A DNA stretch of 64,000 nt from Zoogloea sp. LCSB751 (GCF_002028455.1 NZ_MWUM01000003.1:124001-188000), one strand, 5' to 3'; positions 15,866-23,340 are shown, counted from the first letter of the stretch. Made by a program: numbers and translations. Notes: generated by a model not told the origin, from the letters alone.

Positions 15866-16300
15866 ATGGTCGCCACCGTCTGCCCTGCCTGCGAAGGCCG
15901 GAACCCCTACGTCCGCACCAGCCGCCCGCTCAGCAAGGACGTGTCCGAACTCTACATCGTATGCACCAATCCCAAATGCCGGTGCGTCTTTGTGGCTCTG
16001 ATCGAAGCAGTGCGCATCGTTGGTGAGAGCCTGCTACCGGAAAACGAGCACAACGAGTCCTATAAGGCCCTGCCGAGGGCCAATGAACGTTTCCTCGCCC
16101 GCTACCGACGGCACATTCCTACCCCTCCCGAACACGGGTGCACAGATAGTGTGCACAGATCTGCACAGGAAAGCGCACAAACCACGATCGCCCCGCCGCC
16201 AGTGCCGTTATGGCCTCCACGGCTCCGCACGGGCGCACAGAAAGCACTCGATGAAGCGGGCGGGCGTGGCGGGGTCCCGACTGCGCGCCGAGGGGTCTGA
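15866..16300 (+). CDS. ogr: Ogr/Delta-type zinc-finger transcription activator
   Basis: The N-terminal half matches the P2 Ogr / P4 Delta family: Cys6-x2-Cys9, then Cys33-x4-Cys38, with the conserved RTSR and the segment CTNPKCRCVFVALIEAV. These proteins bind one zinc and activate late promoters of P2-like phages through the alpha subunit of RNA polymerase. The protein is 144 residues, longer than Ogr (72), with an unrelated polar Pro/Arg-rich tail and only one zinc finger, unlike the double-finger Delta of P4. It could activate the element's own capsid and tail genes or those of a P2-like helper. Confidence 0.85.
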   Translation: MVATVCPACEGRNPYVRTSRPLSKDVSELYIVCTNPKCRCVFVALIEAVRIVGESLLPENEHNESYKALPRANERFLARYRRHIPTPPEHGCTDSVHRSAQESAQTTIAPPPVPLWPPRLRTGAQKALDEAGGRGGVPTARRGV

Positions 16301-16408
16301 TGGCCTTGCGAGGCCCTCCGATCGACCATCACCAGACCTCCACAACCGGCCCTCAAGGCCCGAGGCCGAAACTGCTACACCCGACCTTCAACCAAGGAAC
16401 GAACTGAA

Positions 16409-16741
16409 ATGACTACGACCTCCACCACCACCGCCAATGCTGGCTCTCTGACCACTGTTGAACTGGATCACCCCATCACGCGGGGTGAAACGGAGATTCG
16501 CACCGTGCAGCTGCGCAAGCCGAAGGCAGGCGAGCTGCGGGGAATCTCGCTCTCCGATCTCTTTGACATGAAGGTGGATGCCGTACTGACCACCATTCCC
16601 CGCGTGAGCACCCCCACTCTGACGGCATACGAGGTCAATCAACTCGAAGCCTCGGACCTCGCCAAGTTCTGCATTCGCCTGGTGGCAACCCTTCTGCCCG
16701 ACAACGTGCAGATGGAAGTTGAACACCTGGGACTGAACTGA
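16409..16741 (+). CDS. Phage tail assembly protein (P2 GpE family)
   Basis: The 110-residue protein has the P2 E-type tail assembly chaperone pattern: LDHPITRGETEIRTVQLRKP followed by an acidic, helical second half (LEASDLAKFCIRLVATLLP). Such proteins bind the tape measure protein before tail polymerisation. AAGGA precedes the ATG. In P2 the E gene continues into E' by a ribosomal frameshift just before the tape measure gene T. Here E ends normally, and an E'-like segment is instead found after the tape measure gene. Confidence 0.8.
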   Translation: MTTTSTTTANAGSLTTVELDHPITRGETEIRTVQLRKPKAGELRGISLSDLFDMKVDAVLTTIPRVSTPTLTAYEVNQLEASDLAKFCIRLVATLLPDNVQMEVEHLGLN

Positions 16742-16807
16742 TCCACCTCGGCAAACGGGAGCCCGTGAGCTCCCAATGCGCTGCCCTTCATCTGAAGCGA
16801 GATCTGC

Positions 16808-19093
16808 ATGGATACCCTGCGCCTCAAAGTCATCCTCGAATCACTCGACAACGCCACCAAGCCGCTGCAGGGCATCCTCAAGGGCACCAGCGCACTGGGC
16901 AAGGCGGCCAAGGAAACCCGCGACCGCCTGCGCGACCTCAACGCGCAGAACAAGCAGCTCGAATCCTTCCGCACCACCACTGCCCGCGTTACCGAAACCG
17001 CCCAGGCCCTGCAGGCGGCACGGGACCGCGTGCGGGACCTGGGCAGCGCCATCGCCGCGGCGGAGCGCCCATCAAAGGCCCTGACCGACGAGTACAAGGC
17101 GGCCACTCGTGAGCTGCGCACCCTCACCACCGTGCATGACCGCGCTGCCCAAGCTCAACGCACGGCGACCGCCGACATGGAGCGCGCCAAGATCCCGATC
17201 AACGAGCTGGCAAACCGGCAGGCTCATCTCGCGAAGCAGATCGCCTCGGCGACCGGGCAACTGGAACGGCAGGGAGCCCAGCTTTCGAGAATTCGGGACA
17301 TCCAGCGGAACTGGAAGGCAACACAGGAGATGCGAGGGCAGCTGTTGGGCGCAGGCACAGGGGCGGTCGGAACAGGAACTGCCACTGGCCTCCCTCTCCT
17401 CAAATCTGTCAAAGACTTTGCGGACCTGCAAACGGCCACCACCGATCTCAAGATCGCCATGATGGAATCCGGGAAACGCGTGCCCGAGGAGTTCGACAAG
17501 ATCGCAGCCAAGGCCCGCGAACTCGGCGCCCGCCTACCGGGAACCAGCCAAGACTTCATGCTCGCCGGCAAAGCCCTGGTAGAGCAGGGCGTCAACTTCA
17601 AGAGCATCGTCGACGGCGGCTTGGAAGCCACCAGTTACCTCGCCGTACTCCTCAAGTTGGAAAAGGATCGCGCCGCCGAATTCATCGCCAAGGCCCGCGA
17701 AGTCCATGGACTGCAAGACCGCGACCTACCTGCTGGCGCCGACCTCATGCAGCGCGCCCGCATCGGCTTCGGCCTCAAGCCCGATCAGATCTACGAAGCA
17801 ATGTCTTACTCGGGCACAGACATCAACATCAAGGGCCTCGTCGGCGACCTTCAGAAGATGAAGGAATACCTGGCCCTGCAAGGCATGGCCGCCGGCGTCG
17901 GGCTCGAAGGCTCCAGCTTCGGCACCAACTTCGGCCACATGCTCAAGGCCATGGCCAACGTCAACAAACTCGACGACGCTAGAGGCTCTGAAGGCAAGTA
18001 CGTCCGAGATCTACTCGCCTCCAAGAACATCAAGTTCGATTTCTTCGACGCCGCCGGCCAATTTGCCGGCTTCGGCAAGATGGTTCAGGAGCTTGAGAAG
18101 CTCAAGCAGTTCAATCCCCAGCAGCAGGAACGCATCCTCAAGAAGCTATTCGACACTGAAGGCGGCCGGCCCGCCGCCATCTTCCTCAAAGGCGGCATGC
18201 AGGGGTTTCAGGACGCCATCGAGAAGATGGATAAACAGGAGAATCTAACCAACCGCGTCAACGAAGCGCTTGGCACCCTGCAGAACCGATGGGACACCCT
18301 TGGAGGCACGTTCAACGAATTCAGCACCAAGGTCGGCACCCTGCTGGAGCCTGCAGCTCAGAAAATCATGGACCTCGCGGGCCGCATGGTTGGCGGGCTG
18401 ACCAAGTTCATCGATGAGTACCCGGGACTCTCCAAGGTGCTGGTGGTCGGCACCGCCCTGTTTGCCGGACTCGCGGGGGCCGTGGGGACACTCGCCCTCG
18501 CCGCCTGGGCGATCAGCGGCCCCCTGGGAATCCTGAAAACTGGCTTCGAGATCCTCGGCGTTGGCAAATACCTCCCCGACCTTGCAGCCCTGGGAAAGAC
18601 GGCCCTCCCGTTCGTCAAGGATGCGCTGCTCGCCATTGCGAACATTGCCCGCGGGCATCCCGTGCTGTTGCTGATCACCACCCTGGCAGGTGCCGCTGCA
18701 CTCATCTGGAAGAACTGGGACGCGATCGGCCCAAAGCTCAGCGAATGGTGGGACCGTCTCAGCAATTTCATCTCCGAGAAGATCCGCTTCATCCTGGACA
18801 AGTTTGCCGCCATCAAGCGCGCCTTCTCCTTCGATTTCAGCCAAACCGGCGCTTCAGCCCCCGTCGGAACCAAAGCACTGGTTGGAGCGGGCGCCAACCT
18901 TGTCGCACCGTCCCAACCGCTCCGGCCGGCTCTCAGCCAACCCTTCAACTACAGCGCCCCCACGACCTTCAACATCACAGCCCCCCAAGGTCAATCCCCT
19001 GAAGAGATTGCACGCGCAGTGGATCGTCGCCTGGACCAGCGTGATCGCCAGGCGCAGGCCATGCGCCGCAGCATCTTCGCTGACACCCAATGA
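16808..19093 (+). CDS. Phage tail tape measure protein
   Basis: The 761-residue protein is a TP901-type tape measure protein close in size to P2 GpT (815). Residues 1-165 form coiled coil (LRDLNAQNKQLESFRTT). A central TP901 domain follows, with FMLAGKALVEQGVNFKSI and YSGTDINIKGL. Residues around 540-590 are hydrophobic, with Ala/Gly-rich membrane-like helices (VLVVGTALFAGLAGAVGTL). The length of this protein sets tail length. Its full length argues against random decay and predicts P2-like tails a little shorter than those of P2. Confidence 0.92.
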   Translation: MDTLRLKVILESLDNATKPLQGILKGTSALGKAAKETRDRLRDLNAQNKQLESFRTTTARVTETAQALQAARDRVRDLGSAIAAAERPSKALTDEYKAATRELRTLTTVHDRAAQAQRTATADMERAKIPINELANRQAHLAKQIASATGQLERQGAQLSRIRDIQRNWKATQEMRGQLLGAGTGAVGTGTATGLPLLKSVKDFADLQTATTDLKIAMMESGKRVPEEFDKIAAKARELGARLPGTSQDFMLAGKALVEQGVNFKSIVDGGLEATSYLAVLLKLEKDRAAEFIAKAREVHGLQDRDLPAGADLMQRARIGFGLKPDQIYEAMSYSGTDINIKGLVGDLQKMKEYLALQGMAAGVGLEGSSFGTNFGHMLKAMANVNKLDDARGSEGKYVRDLLASKNIKFDFFDAAGQFAGFGKMVQELEKLKQFNPQQQERILKKLFDTEGGRPAAIFLKGGMQGFQDAIEKMDKQENLTNRVNEALGTLQNRWDTLGGTFNEFSTKVGTLLEPAAQKIMDLAGRMVGGLTKFIDEYPGLSKVLVVGTALFAGLAGAVGTLALAAWAISGPLGILKTGFEILGVGKYLPDLAALGKTALPFVKDALLAIANIARGHPVLLLITTLAGAAALIWKNWDAIGPKLSEWWDRLSNFISEKIRFILDKFAAIKRAFSFDFSQTGASAPVGTKALVGAGANLVAPSQPLRPALSQPFNYSAPTTFNITAPQGQSPEEIARAVDRRLDQRDRQAQAMRRSIFADTQ

Positions 19094-19476
19094 CCTCCCC
19101 AATCAGCGCTATCCGCACAGCCGATCTGCTGGGGATCAACCTCGCAGACTTGCTGAACATGGAGGCCAGCACCATCCAGCGCCTCCAATGCCGGCTGCAG
19201 AACATCGACGAAGCCACAGGACTTGATGATGAGGCAGACGTCGGGCAACTGATCACGTTTGGCTATCAAGCCGCGGCCCAAGTCGTTACCGCCCTCGAAC
19301 AAGCCCAGGCCCGCCTACCCCGTGCGACGCTCCGGCTGCCTGAGTACGTGGATGACGCGATTGCCGACATCGCGCTCATCTTCCATTGGCCCCTCGATAC
19401 CCTTGCAGCCCTGCCACTACCCGACCTGATCACCTGGCGGGAGCGGGCCCGCGTGCGCGCCTGCCCCGATGAATGA
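19090..19476 (+). CDS. GpE'-like tail protein with an N-terminal extension
   Basis: The 128-residue protein overlaps the tape measure stop as ATGA. Its last 45 residues (DDAIADIALIFHWPLDTL, then LPDLITWRERARVR) match the GpE/E' small tail protein pattern of P2-like phages, in which DIAxIFHWP and WRExA are conserved. The first 80 residues are unlike E and read as an independent helical domain (DLLGINLADLLNMEAST). In P2 this segment is made by frameshifting ahead of the tape measure gene. Here it is a separate gene after it, and I saw no slippery site in the E gene. Confidence 0.7.
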   Translation: MTSPISAIRTADLLGINLADLLNMEASTIQRLQCRLQNIDEATGLDDEADVGQLITFGYQAAAQVVTALEQAQARLPRATLRLPEYVDDAIADIALIFHWPLDTLAALPLPDLITWRERARVRACPDE

Positions 19477-19547
19477 CGCTGCGGGGGCTTGACGGCCGGA
19501 TGCCATCCGACGCATGATGGCAACGCTTCCGAAACAGAGGAAGCCGG

Positions 19548-19557
19548 GATTGGTCTC
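19548..19557 (+). repeat. seqA-like target of the C4-type RNA
   Basis: The decamer gattggtctc is identical to 19718-19727. Its TTGGTCT pairs perfectly with AGACCAA (19689-19695) in the C4-like RNA between them, and flanking bases add G-C and G-U pairs. Confidence 0.6.
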
Positions 19558-19579
19558 CTGGAAACAACAAGGCGGACGC

Positions 19580-19603
19580 ATCCGCCTACTTGGCGGATTT
19601 TTT
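19580..19603 (+). terminator. Intrinsic terminator with a competing upstream hairpin
   Basis: ATCCGCC (19580-19586), a 5-base loop, GGCGGAT (19592-19598) and five following T residues make a strong intrinsic terminator. TCCGCC of its left arm can also pair with GGCGGA at 19571-19576, giving a mutually exclusive hairpin. It ends the capsid/tail operon or, in the C4 model, aborts the leader transcript between seqA and seqB. Confidence 0.75.
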
Positions 19604-19634
19604 ACGTCCACCGTATGCACTGCTGCGCCTTTTC

Positions 19635-19700
19635 AATGGCGGGCCGTGTGGGGGAGCCGAAAGGCTCGCCGGTTCCTTGTTTCCGGTAAGACCAACTCCA
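19635..19700 (+). ncRNA. C4/CI-like antisense RNA (P1/P4-type immunity RNA)
   Basis: The segment resembles the C4 antisense RNA family of phages P1/P7 and satellite P4: a GGCC-GTGTGGG start, the hairpin GAGCC-GAAA-GGCTC (19654-19667), a CCGG...CCGG stem (19669-19686) and then the single-stranded AGACCAACTCC. That last part is complementary to the decamers at 19548 and 19718, reproducing the seqA-seqB-seqC layout of P4 immunity. Family membership is my recollection of the motif and not a covariance-model hit. No protein-coding gene is supported in 19477-19766. Confidence 0.6.
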
Positions 19701-19717
19701 CATGCGCCCGCCACCCC

Positions 19718-19727
19718 GATTGGTCTC
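19718..19727 (+). repeat. seqC-like target of the C4-type RNA
   Basis: This is the second copy of gattggtctc. It lies in the loop of a CCCCG/CGGGG hairpin (19714-19731) just upstream of the 84-residue HTH gene. It can pair with seqB at 19689-19695 over 7 bp. Confidence 0.6.
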
Positions 19728-19766
19728 GGGGAGCGGGGTCTAAACCGCAAAACAAGGAGCAGCACC

Positions 19767-20021
19767 ATGCGTCATTCCGCATCGGGCACGCACGCCCATA
19801 CGCAGTCAGCGGCCAGTACCCCCGCCACGCTCAGCACCGCCGAATTTGCCGCGCTGAACCACGTCAAGCCCAACACCGTTCGTCAGCGCCTGTGCGCAAC
19901 CGCCAGCTTCTACGGCGTGCGCCCGCTCAAGCTGGCGAACTCTCGCCTGCTGTGGCCTGCGCTCATCGCCACTGCCGACGGCCCGATCGCTACAAACCTG
20001 GAGGGCGGACGCTATGCGTAA
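19767..20021 (+). CDS. Small HTH protein, AlpA/excisionase-like (paralogue 2)
   Basis: This 84-residue protein has a Ser/Thr/Ala-rich leader and then LSTAEFAALNHVKPNTVRQ, SFYGVRPLKL and SRLLWPAL. That makes it a paralogue of the protein at 11376-11573. AAGGAG lies 7 bases before the ATG. It is the first gene after the C4-like leader and heads an operon ending with the serine recombinase. An excisionase or early regulator role fits its size, fold pattern and position; which recombinase or promoter it serves is not known. Confidence 0.72.
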   Translation: MRHSASGTHAHTQSAASTPATLSTAEFAALNHVKPNTVRQRLCATASFYGVRPLKLANSRLLWPALIATADGPIATNLEGGRYA

Positions 20022-20127
20022 CACCTCGCACCTCCATCTCCGGTTGCGCTTCTACCGCGCGCTACGCCACTTTGCCGGCCCGGCACTGGCATTCCGGCTG
20101 ACCCTTGCAGGGAGGACGCAAGCATGA
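20014..20127 (+). CDS. Tiny basic protein (37 aa), translationally coupled
   Basis: An ATG at 20014 lies inside the end of the preceding gene, and the frame closes with TGA at 20125-20127, which overlaps the next start codon as ATGA. The product is Arg/Leu-rich (HLHLRLRFYRALRHFAGPAL). The tight overlaps on both sides support translation. Similar short Arg-rich proteins often follow AlpA-like genes in proteobacterial elements. Function unknown. Confidence 0.5.
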   Translation: MRNTSHLHLRLRFYRALRHFAGPALAFRLTLAGRTQA

Positions 20128-20465
20128 GTGGGCGCGATCAGCAGCATCAAGTTCGGCTTGTGGTGGACAACACGCAAACCGCTCAGCTGGTCGCCAGCAG
20201 CCAGCGCCGTCGGCGCACGCCCTCGCGCAATGAAGGTTGCACAGACTGGAGCTCGGTTTTGCTCAACGAGCAGGAACAGCACTTGATTCGACTCCTGAGG
20301 TTCACGACCTACCACGGCAGAAACCTCGTGATCCAGCAGGCGATTGCTATCCGGGAATCGCATCCTTGGCGCGATGATCGGGCATCGTTCCAAACGAATA
20401 TCGAAACGAGCTTTCCCGTCGAAGATCAGCGCTTCTATTCCGAGCTCAAGATCGAGAGGGATTGA
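20124..20465 (+). CDS. Hypothetical protein
   Basis: I do not recognise this 113-residue protein. It is charged, begins MSGRDQQHQVRLVV and has a central RRRR stretch, then LNEQEQHLIRLLRF. It has no signal peptide or membrane segment. It is coupled by overlap to the 37-residue frame upstream and is 2 bases from the next gene. As part of the leader-controlled operon it is probably an early accessory protein. Confidence 0.5.
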   Translation: MSGRDQQHQVRLVVDNTQTAQLVASSQRRRRTPSRNEGCTDWSSVLLNEQEQHLIRLLRFTTYHGRNLVIQQAIAIRESHPWRDDRASFQTNIETSFPVEDQRFYSELKIERD

Positions 20466-20467
20466 GG

Positions 20468-20746
20468 ATGAACCCAACCCCAGGACCATGGCACCGTGCC
20501 GGGCATCGCACCATCGCTGCCGGCACGGGGCCCAATGCGGTAACGATCTGCGAAATATTTTCAGGCGGCGTAGGCATTGAGCAGGCTGATCAGAATGAAG
20601 CGCTGATCGAACTTGCTCCCGAGATGCTGACCATCCTTAGGCAAATCACCGCGGAGATCGACAAAGGCGCCGTCAGCCTGCCCTACCCCACGTGGGGCAA
20701 GTTGATCGAGGTGCTGAGCAAGGCGCCGAGGGGAGCGGGATCATGA
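20468..20746 (+). CDS. Hypothetical phage-type protein
   Basis: The 92-residue protein begins MNPTPGPWHRAGHRTI, a proline-tryptophan start seen in many small phage and ICE proteins of unknown function. It continues with an acidic helical half (ALIELAPEMLTILRQI). I chose the ATG at 20468, after TTGAGG, over a TTG two codons earlier. Its TGA overlaps the next ATG (ATGA), so translation is coupled. Confidence 0.55.
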   Translation: MNPTPGPWHRAGHRTIAAGTGPNAVTICEIFSGGVGIEQADQNEALIELAPEMLTILRQITAEIDKGAVSLPYPTWGKLIEVLSKAPRGAGS

Positions 20747-21453
20747 GCCCCCATTCCCCTCAACTGATTGCCATGACCGATGCCGAACTCGACGCACTGC
20801 ACGGCACCGGCCCACTCGCCTTTCAGACCTACATCCTGCTGCGCGCCTGGATGGACTTCAGCACCGGAATCACCGGCCGACGCCGCGCCGTCAGCCTGGG
20901 CATGCTCCGGACGTACTGCGAGACCCACACCCCGAGAGGGGGTGGGCTCCAGATCGAGCAGCCCAGCGAAAAGGCAGTTCGAACGGCACTGGATCGCCTC
21001 ATTCGCGTCGGGCTTCTGCGCCGCCTAAGCGGAGAACGACTTACTTTTTTGCTTCCTCTGGCCCTCGTCGCCTCGGCACGTCCAGAACAAACCCGGCACG
21101 GTGGCGGCACGTATCTATCCACAGGAAACAGCAACGTGAAAGCCGCGCCAGCACAGGAAAAGCTCGAAGACTCTGGGCCGGTTCACGCGATCTGCCAATG
21201 GCCGAACTGGGCACACATCAGGTATCAGGAAAATCTAAAACCCACCGGCCCCGCTGTGGATAAATCGCCACCTCCGCCATATGGCTCGGCAGCAGCAACA
21301 CACACGGCACGAAAAGCAGGCCTCGATACGAACCGACTGCTTCAGTTGGGCGTGCAACTCGGCAAACCACCTCGCCCCGGCGAAAGCTGGACCGATTATC
21401 GGGAACGACTGCTTGCAGCCCGTCCTGCTCACCGAACCACCAACCGGGGATAG
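20743..21453 (+). CDS. Hypothetical winged-helix protein
   Basis: The 236-residue protein has an N-terminal half consistent with a winged helix: FQTYILLRAWMDFSTGIT, SLGMLRTYCETH, then EKAVRTALDRLIRVGLLRR before a beta hairpin. Such folds occur in phage and plasmid replication or regulatory proteins. The C-terminal half is low-complexity, ending in a short RESWTDYRERLLAAR-like helix (read PGESWTDYRERLLAAR). It overlaps the previous stop. A replication-accessory or regulatory role is possible but not shown. Confidence 0.55.
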   Translation: MSPHSPQLIAMTDAELDALHGTGPLAFQTYILLRAWMDFSTGITGRRRAVSLGMLRTYCETHTPRGGGLQIEQPSEKAVRTALDRLIRVGLLRRLSGERLTFLLPLALVASARPEQTRHGGGTYLSTGNSNVKAAPAQEKLEDSGPVHAICQWPNWAHIRYQENLKPTGPAVDKSPPPPYGSAAATHTARKAGLDTNRLLQLGVQLGKPPRPGESWTDYRERLLAARPAHRTTNRG

Positions 21454-21460
21454 ATACACC

Positions 21461-21637
21461 ATGACCGATGACACAGACGCCTCTTCAACGCATGCGATTT
21501 TTCCAGGGCAGGAAAGGGACGATGCTCGGCTCGCCCTGATCCGCTGGATCGCTGCACAGCTTGTCGACCAATGCCTTGCGGAAGCAGCAACACTGAGCCA
21601 GGAGACACCTGATGATGAGAATTGCGATTTACGCTAG
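21461..21637 (+). CDS. Small acidic protein (58 aa) overlapping the recombinase start
   Basis: An ATG at 21461 opens 58 codons ending TAG at 21635-21637. The product is acidic, with a helix ARLALIRWIAAQLVDQCLAE. It overlaps the first 26 bases of the serine recombinase gene in another frame, which suggests translational coupling. No family is recognised. Confidence 0.5.
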   Translation: MTDDTDASSTHAIFPGQERDDARLALIRWIAAQLVDQCLAEAATLSQETPDDENCDLR

Positions 21638-23168
21638 GTTCAGCACCGATCGACAACGGGAAACATCGTTGGAGGATCAGGCACGAGTTTGCCAAACCTA
21701 CGCTCAATCCCGAGGCTGGCCAGCAGCACATGCCATGTATTCGGATGAAGGAACATCCGGAACGACGCCCGTCATCCAACGCCAAGGGGGCGCCCGTCTC
21801 ATTACCGACGCGCTGGCAGGCCGCTTCGAAGTCTTGATTGTCGAGGGCCTGGACCGTCTGTCCCGCGATCAGGTGGAGCAGGAACGCACCGTACGACGCC
21901 TGGAGCACCGAGGCATCCACATCATCGGCGTGGCCGACGGGTATGACTCGGAATCCGCCGGCCGCAAGATCCACCGCACCATGCGCGGGCTTATCAATGA
22001 GATCTACCTGGATGACCTGCGCCACAAAACCCATCGCGGCCTGGCTGGCCAGCTCTCGCGCGGTGGCCACGCCGGCGGCCTGTCCTACGGCTACCGGAGT
22101 GTGCCTGCCGGTGAGATCCACAAGCTGGAGATCGTGGAGGCCGAGGCGGAGCACGTACGCTGGATCTATGCGCAGTATGCGGACGGCTGGAGTTGCCAGC
22201 GGATCGCGGCAGATCTCAACGTCCGCGGCATCAAGACGGGTCGTGGCTCGACGTGGGCAGTGTCGGCACTCTACGGCTCTCCAGCCAAGGGCTCAGGCAT
22301 GTTGTGCAATGAGATCTATAGAGGGCGTCTGATCTGGAACCGCTCCCAATGGGTGAAGGACCCGGATAGCGGCAAACGCATACGCACAGAACGCCCACAG
22401 GACGAGTGGTATGTGGAAGAGCGGCCAGAGCTGCGTATCGTGAGCGATGAGCTGTGGTCCGCAGTCCGATCCCGGATGGGGCGACCAACGGGCCAAGGCG
22501 GAAGCAGCGGCCACGGATGCCAGCCCCGAACCCTGTTCGGCGGCTTGCTGCGCTGTGGATTCTGCGGCGGCGCCGTGGTGGCCACTAGTGCCCGGCATTA
22601 CGGGTGCGTGGCGCGGAAGGATCGCGGAGAGAGCGTATGCAGGGGTGTAACGGCCTTCAGGAAGGACGTCGACGCCGCACTCCTGAATGCAATCCGGGAA
22701 GAGCTCATGACCCCCGCTTCTCTCGAAATTCTAAAGGCCTCGGTAGGCGAGATCCTGGAAGACCGACAGCGGAGCATCAGGAGTCATGCCACTTCATCGA
22801 GCGGCCGACGAAAAGAACTTGATGCAGAGATTCAACGATTGGTCGATGCCATAGCCGCGGTTGGCATATCGCCAGCCCTTCGCGATCGACTTCAACAAGC
22901 TGAATCGGAGCTGGCGCAGCTGATAGCCATTCAGTCCGTAGGCGTCCCCCAGCAAACCATCTCCGCCGAAGCCGTTCTCACGCGATACCCGAAAGCGTTC
23001 GAAGACTTGGCAAGCATGCTGCAGTCGGACGTGCAGAAAGCCAGAGAGCACCTTCGCAGACTGATTGGCAGGCCTGTATTGAGAGCCGAAGCGGGGGATG
23101 TGCTGCTCGAGACATGGGCAGGTCGCTACGTTTTGCCGGGCAAAAAACAACCCAATGACCAGCACTGA
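21612..23168 (+). CDS. Large serine recombinase
   Basis: This 518-residue recombinase contains an N-terminal resolvase domain with the nucleophile Ser11 in YARFSTDRQ, conserved DRLSRD and the Recombinase domain (YGYRSVPAGE to GRLIWNRSQW). A zinc ribbon follows (Cys315-x2-Cys318, Cys332, Cys343), and then a C-terminal coiled coil. It has the complete architecture of phage integrases such as phiC31. GGAG precedes the ATG. It is the last gene of the leader-controlled operon and lies at the scpB end, opposite the tyrosine integrase. Whether it or the tyrosine enzyme moves this element is open. Confidence 0.93.
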   Translation: MMRIAIYARFSTDRQRETSLEDQARVCQTYAQSRGWPAAHAMYSDEGTSGTTPVIQRQGGARLITDALAGRFEVLIVEGLDRLSRDQVEQERTVRRLEHRGIHIIGVADGYDSESAGRKIHRTMRGLINEIYLDDLRHKTHRGLAGQLSRGGHAGGLSYGYRSVPAGEIHKLEIVEAEAEHVRWIYAQYADGWSCQRIAADLNVRGIKTGRGSTWAVSALYGSPAKGSGMLCNEIYRGRLIWNRSQWVKDPDSGKRIRTERPQDEWYVEERPELRIVSDELWSAVRSRMGRPTGQGGSSGHGCQPRTLFGGLLRCGFCGGAVVATSARHYGCVARKDRGESVCRGVTAFRKDVDAALLNAIREELMTPASLEILKASVGEILEDRQRSIRSHATSSSGRRKELDAEIQRLVDAIAAVGISPALRDRLQQAESELAQLIAIQSVGVPQQTISAEAVLTRYPKAFEDLASMLQSDVQKAREHLRRLIGRPVLRAEAGDVLLETWAGRYVLPGKKQPNDQH

Positions 23169-23173
23169 AAGAC

Positions 23174-23210
23174 AAAGGGCGGTCGATCCGCAGATCAACC
23201 GCCCTTTATC
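23174..23210 (+). terminator. Intrinsic terminator after the serine recombinase
   Basis: AAAGGGCGGT (23174-23183) pairs with ACCGCCCTTT (23198-23207), with an inner GATC/GATC pairing in the loop. T residues follow on one side and A residues precede on the other, so it may work in both directions, separating the element from scpB. Confidence 0.75.
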
Positions 23211-23279
23211 CCTATTCACCGTCCGTCTTCGAAGAGGACAGGTGAAAGATAAGCCACAGCAGAACGAACTTCAAGGAAA

Positions 23280-23303
23280 TTCGCGTACACAGCGGGTACA
23301 CAG
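23280..23303 (+). repeat. GTACAC repeats, right end (candidate arm sites)
   Basis: TTCGCGTACAC is repeated from the left end (8139-8149), and a second GGGTACAC follows in direct orientation at 23294. They lie about 90 bases inside the scpB-side attachment core. The remainder of 23211-23340 holds no gene. Confidence 0.5.
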
Positions 23304-23340
23304 GCCCAACTTGCACAGATTCAGAACAAAAATATCGCCA

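Noticed and set aside
16409..16808. P2-type programmed frameshift joining E and E'
   Set aside because: No slippery T-run before the E stop and no E'-like frame before the tape measure gene; the E'-like segment is found downstream instead.
19489..19689. Possible small protein genes in the leader between the tail genes and the HTH gene
   Set aside because: No convincing ribosome-binding site or family match, and the region is better explained by a terminator and a C4-like RNA.
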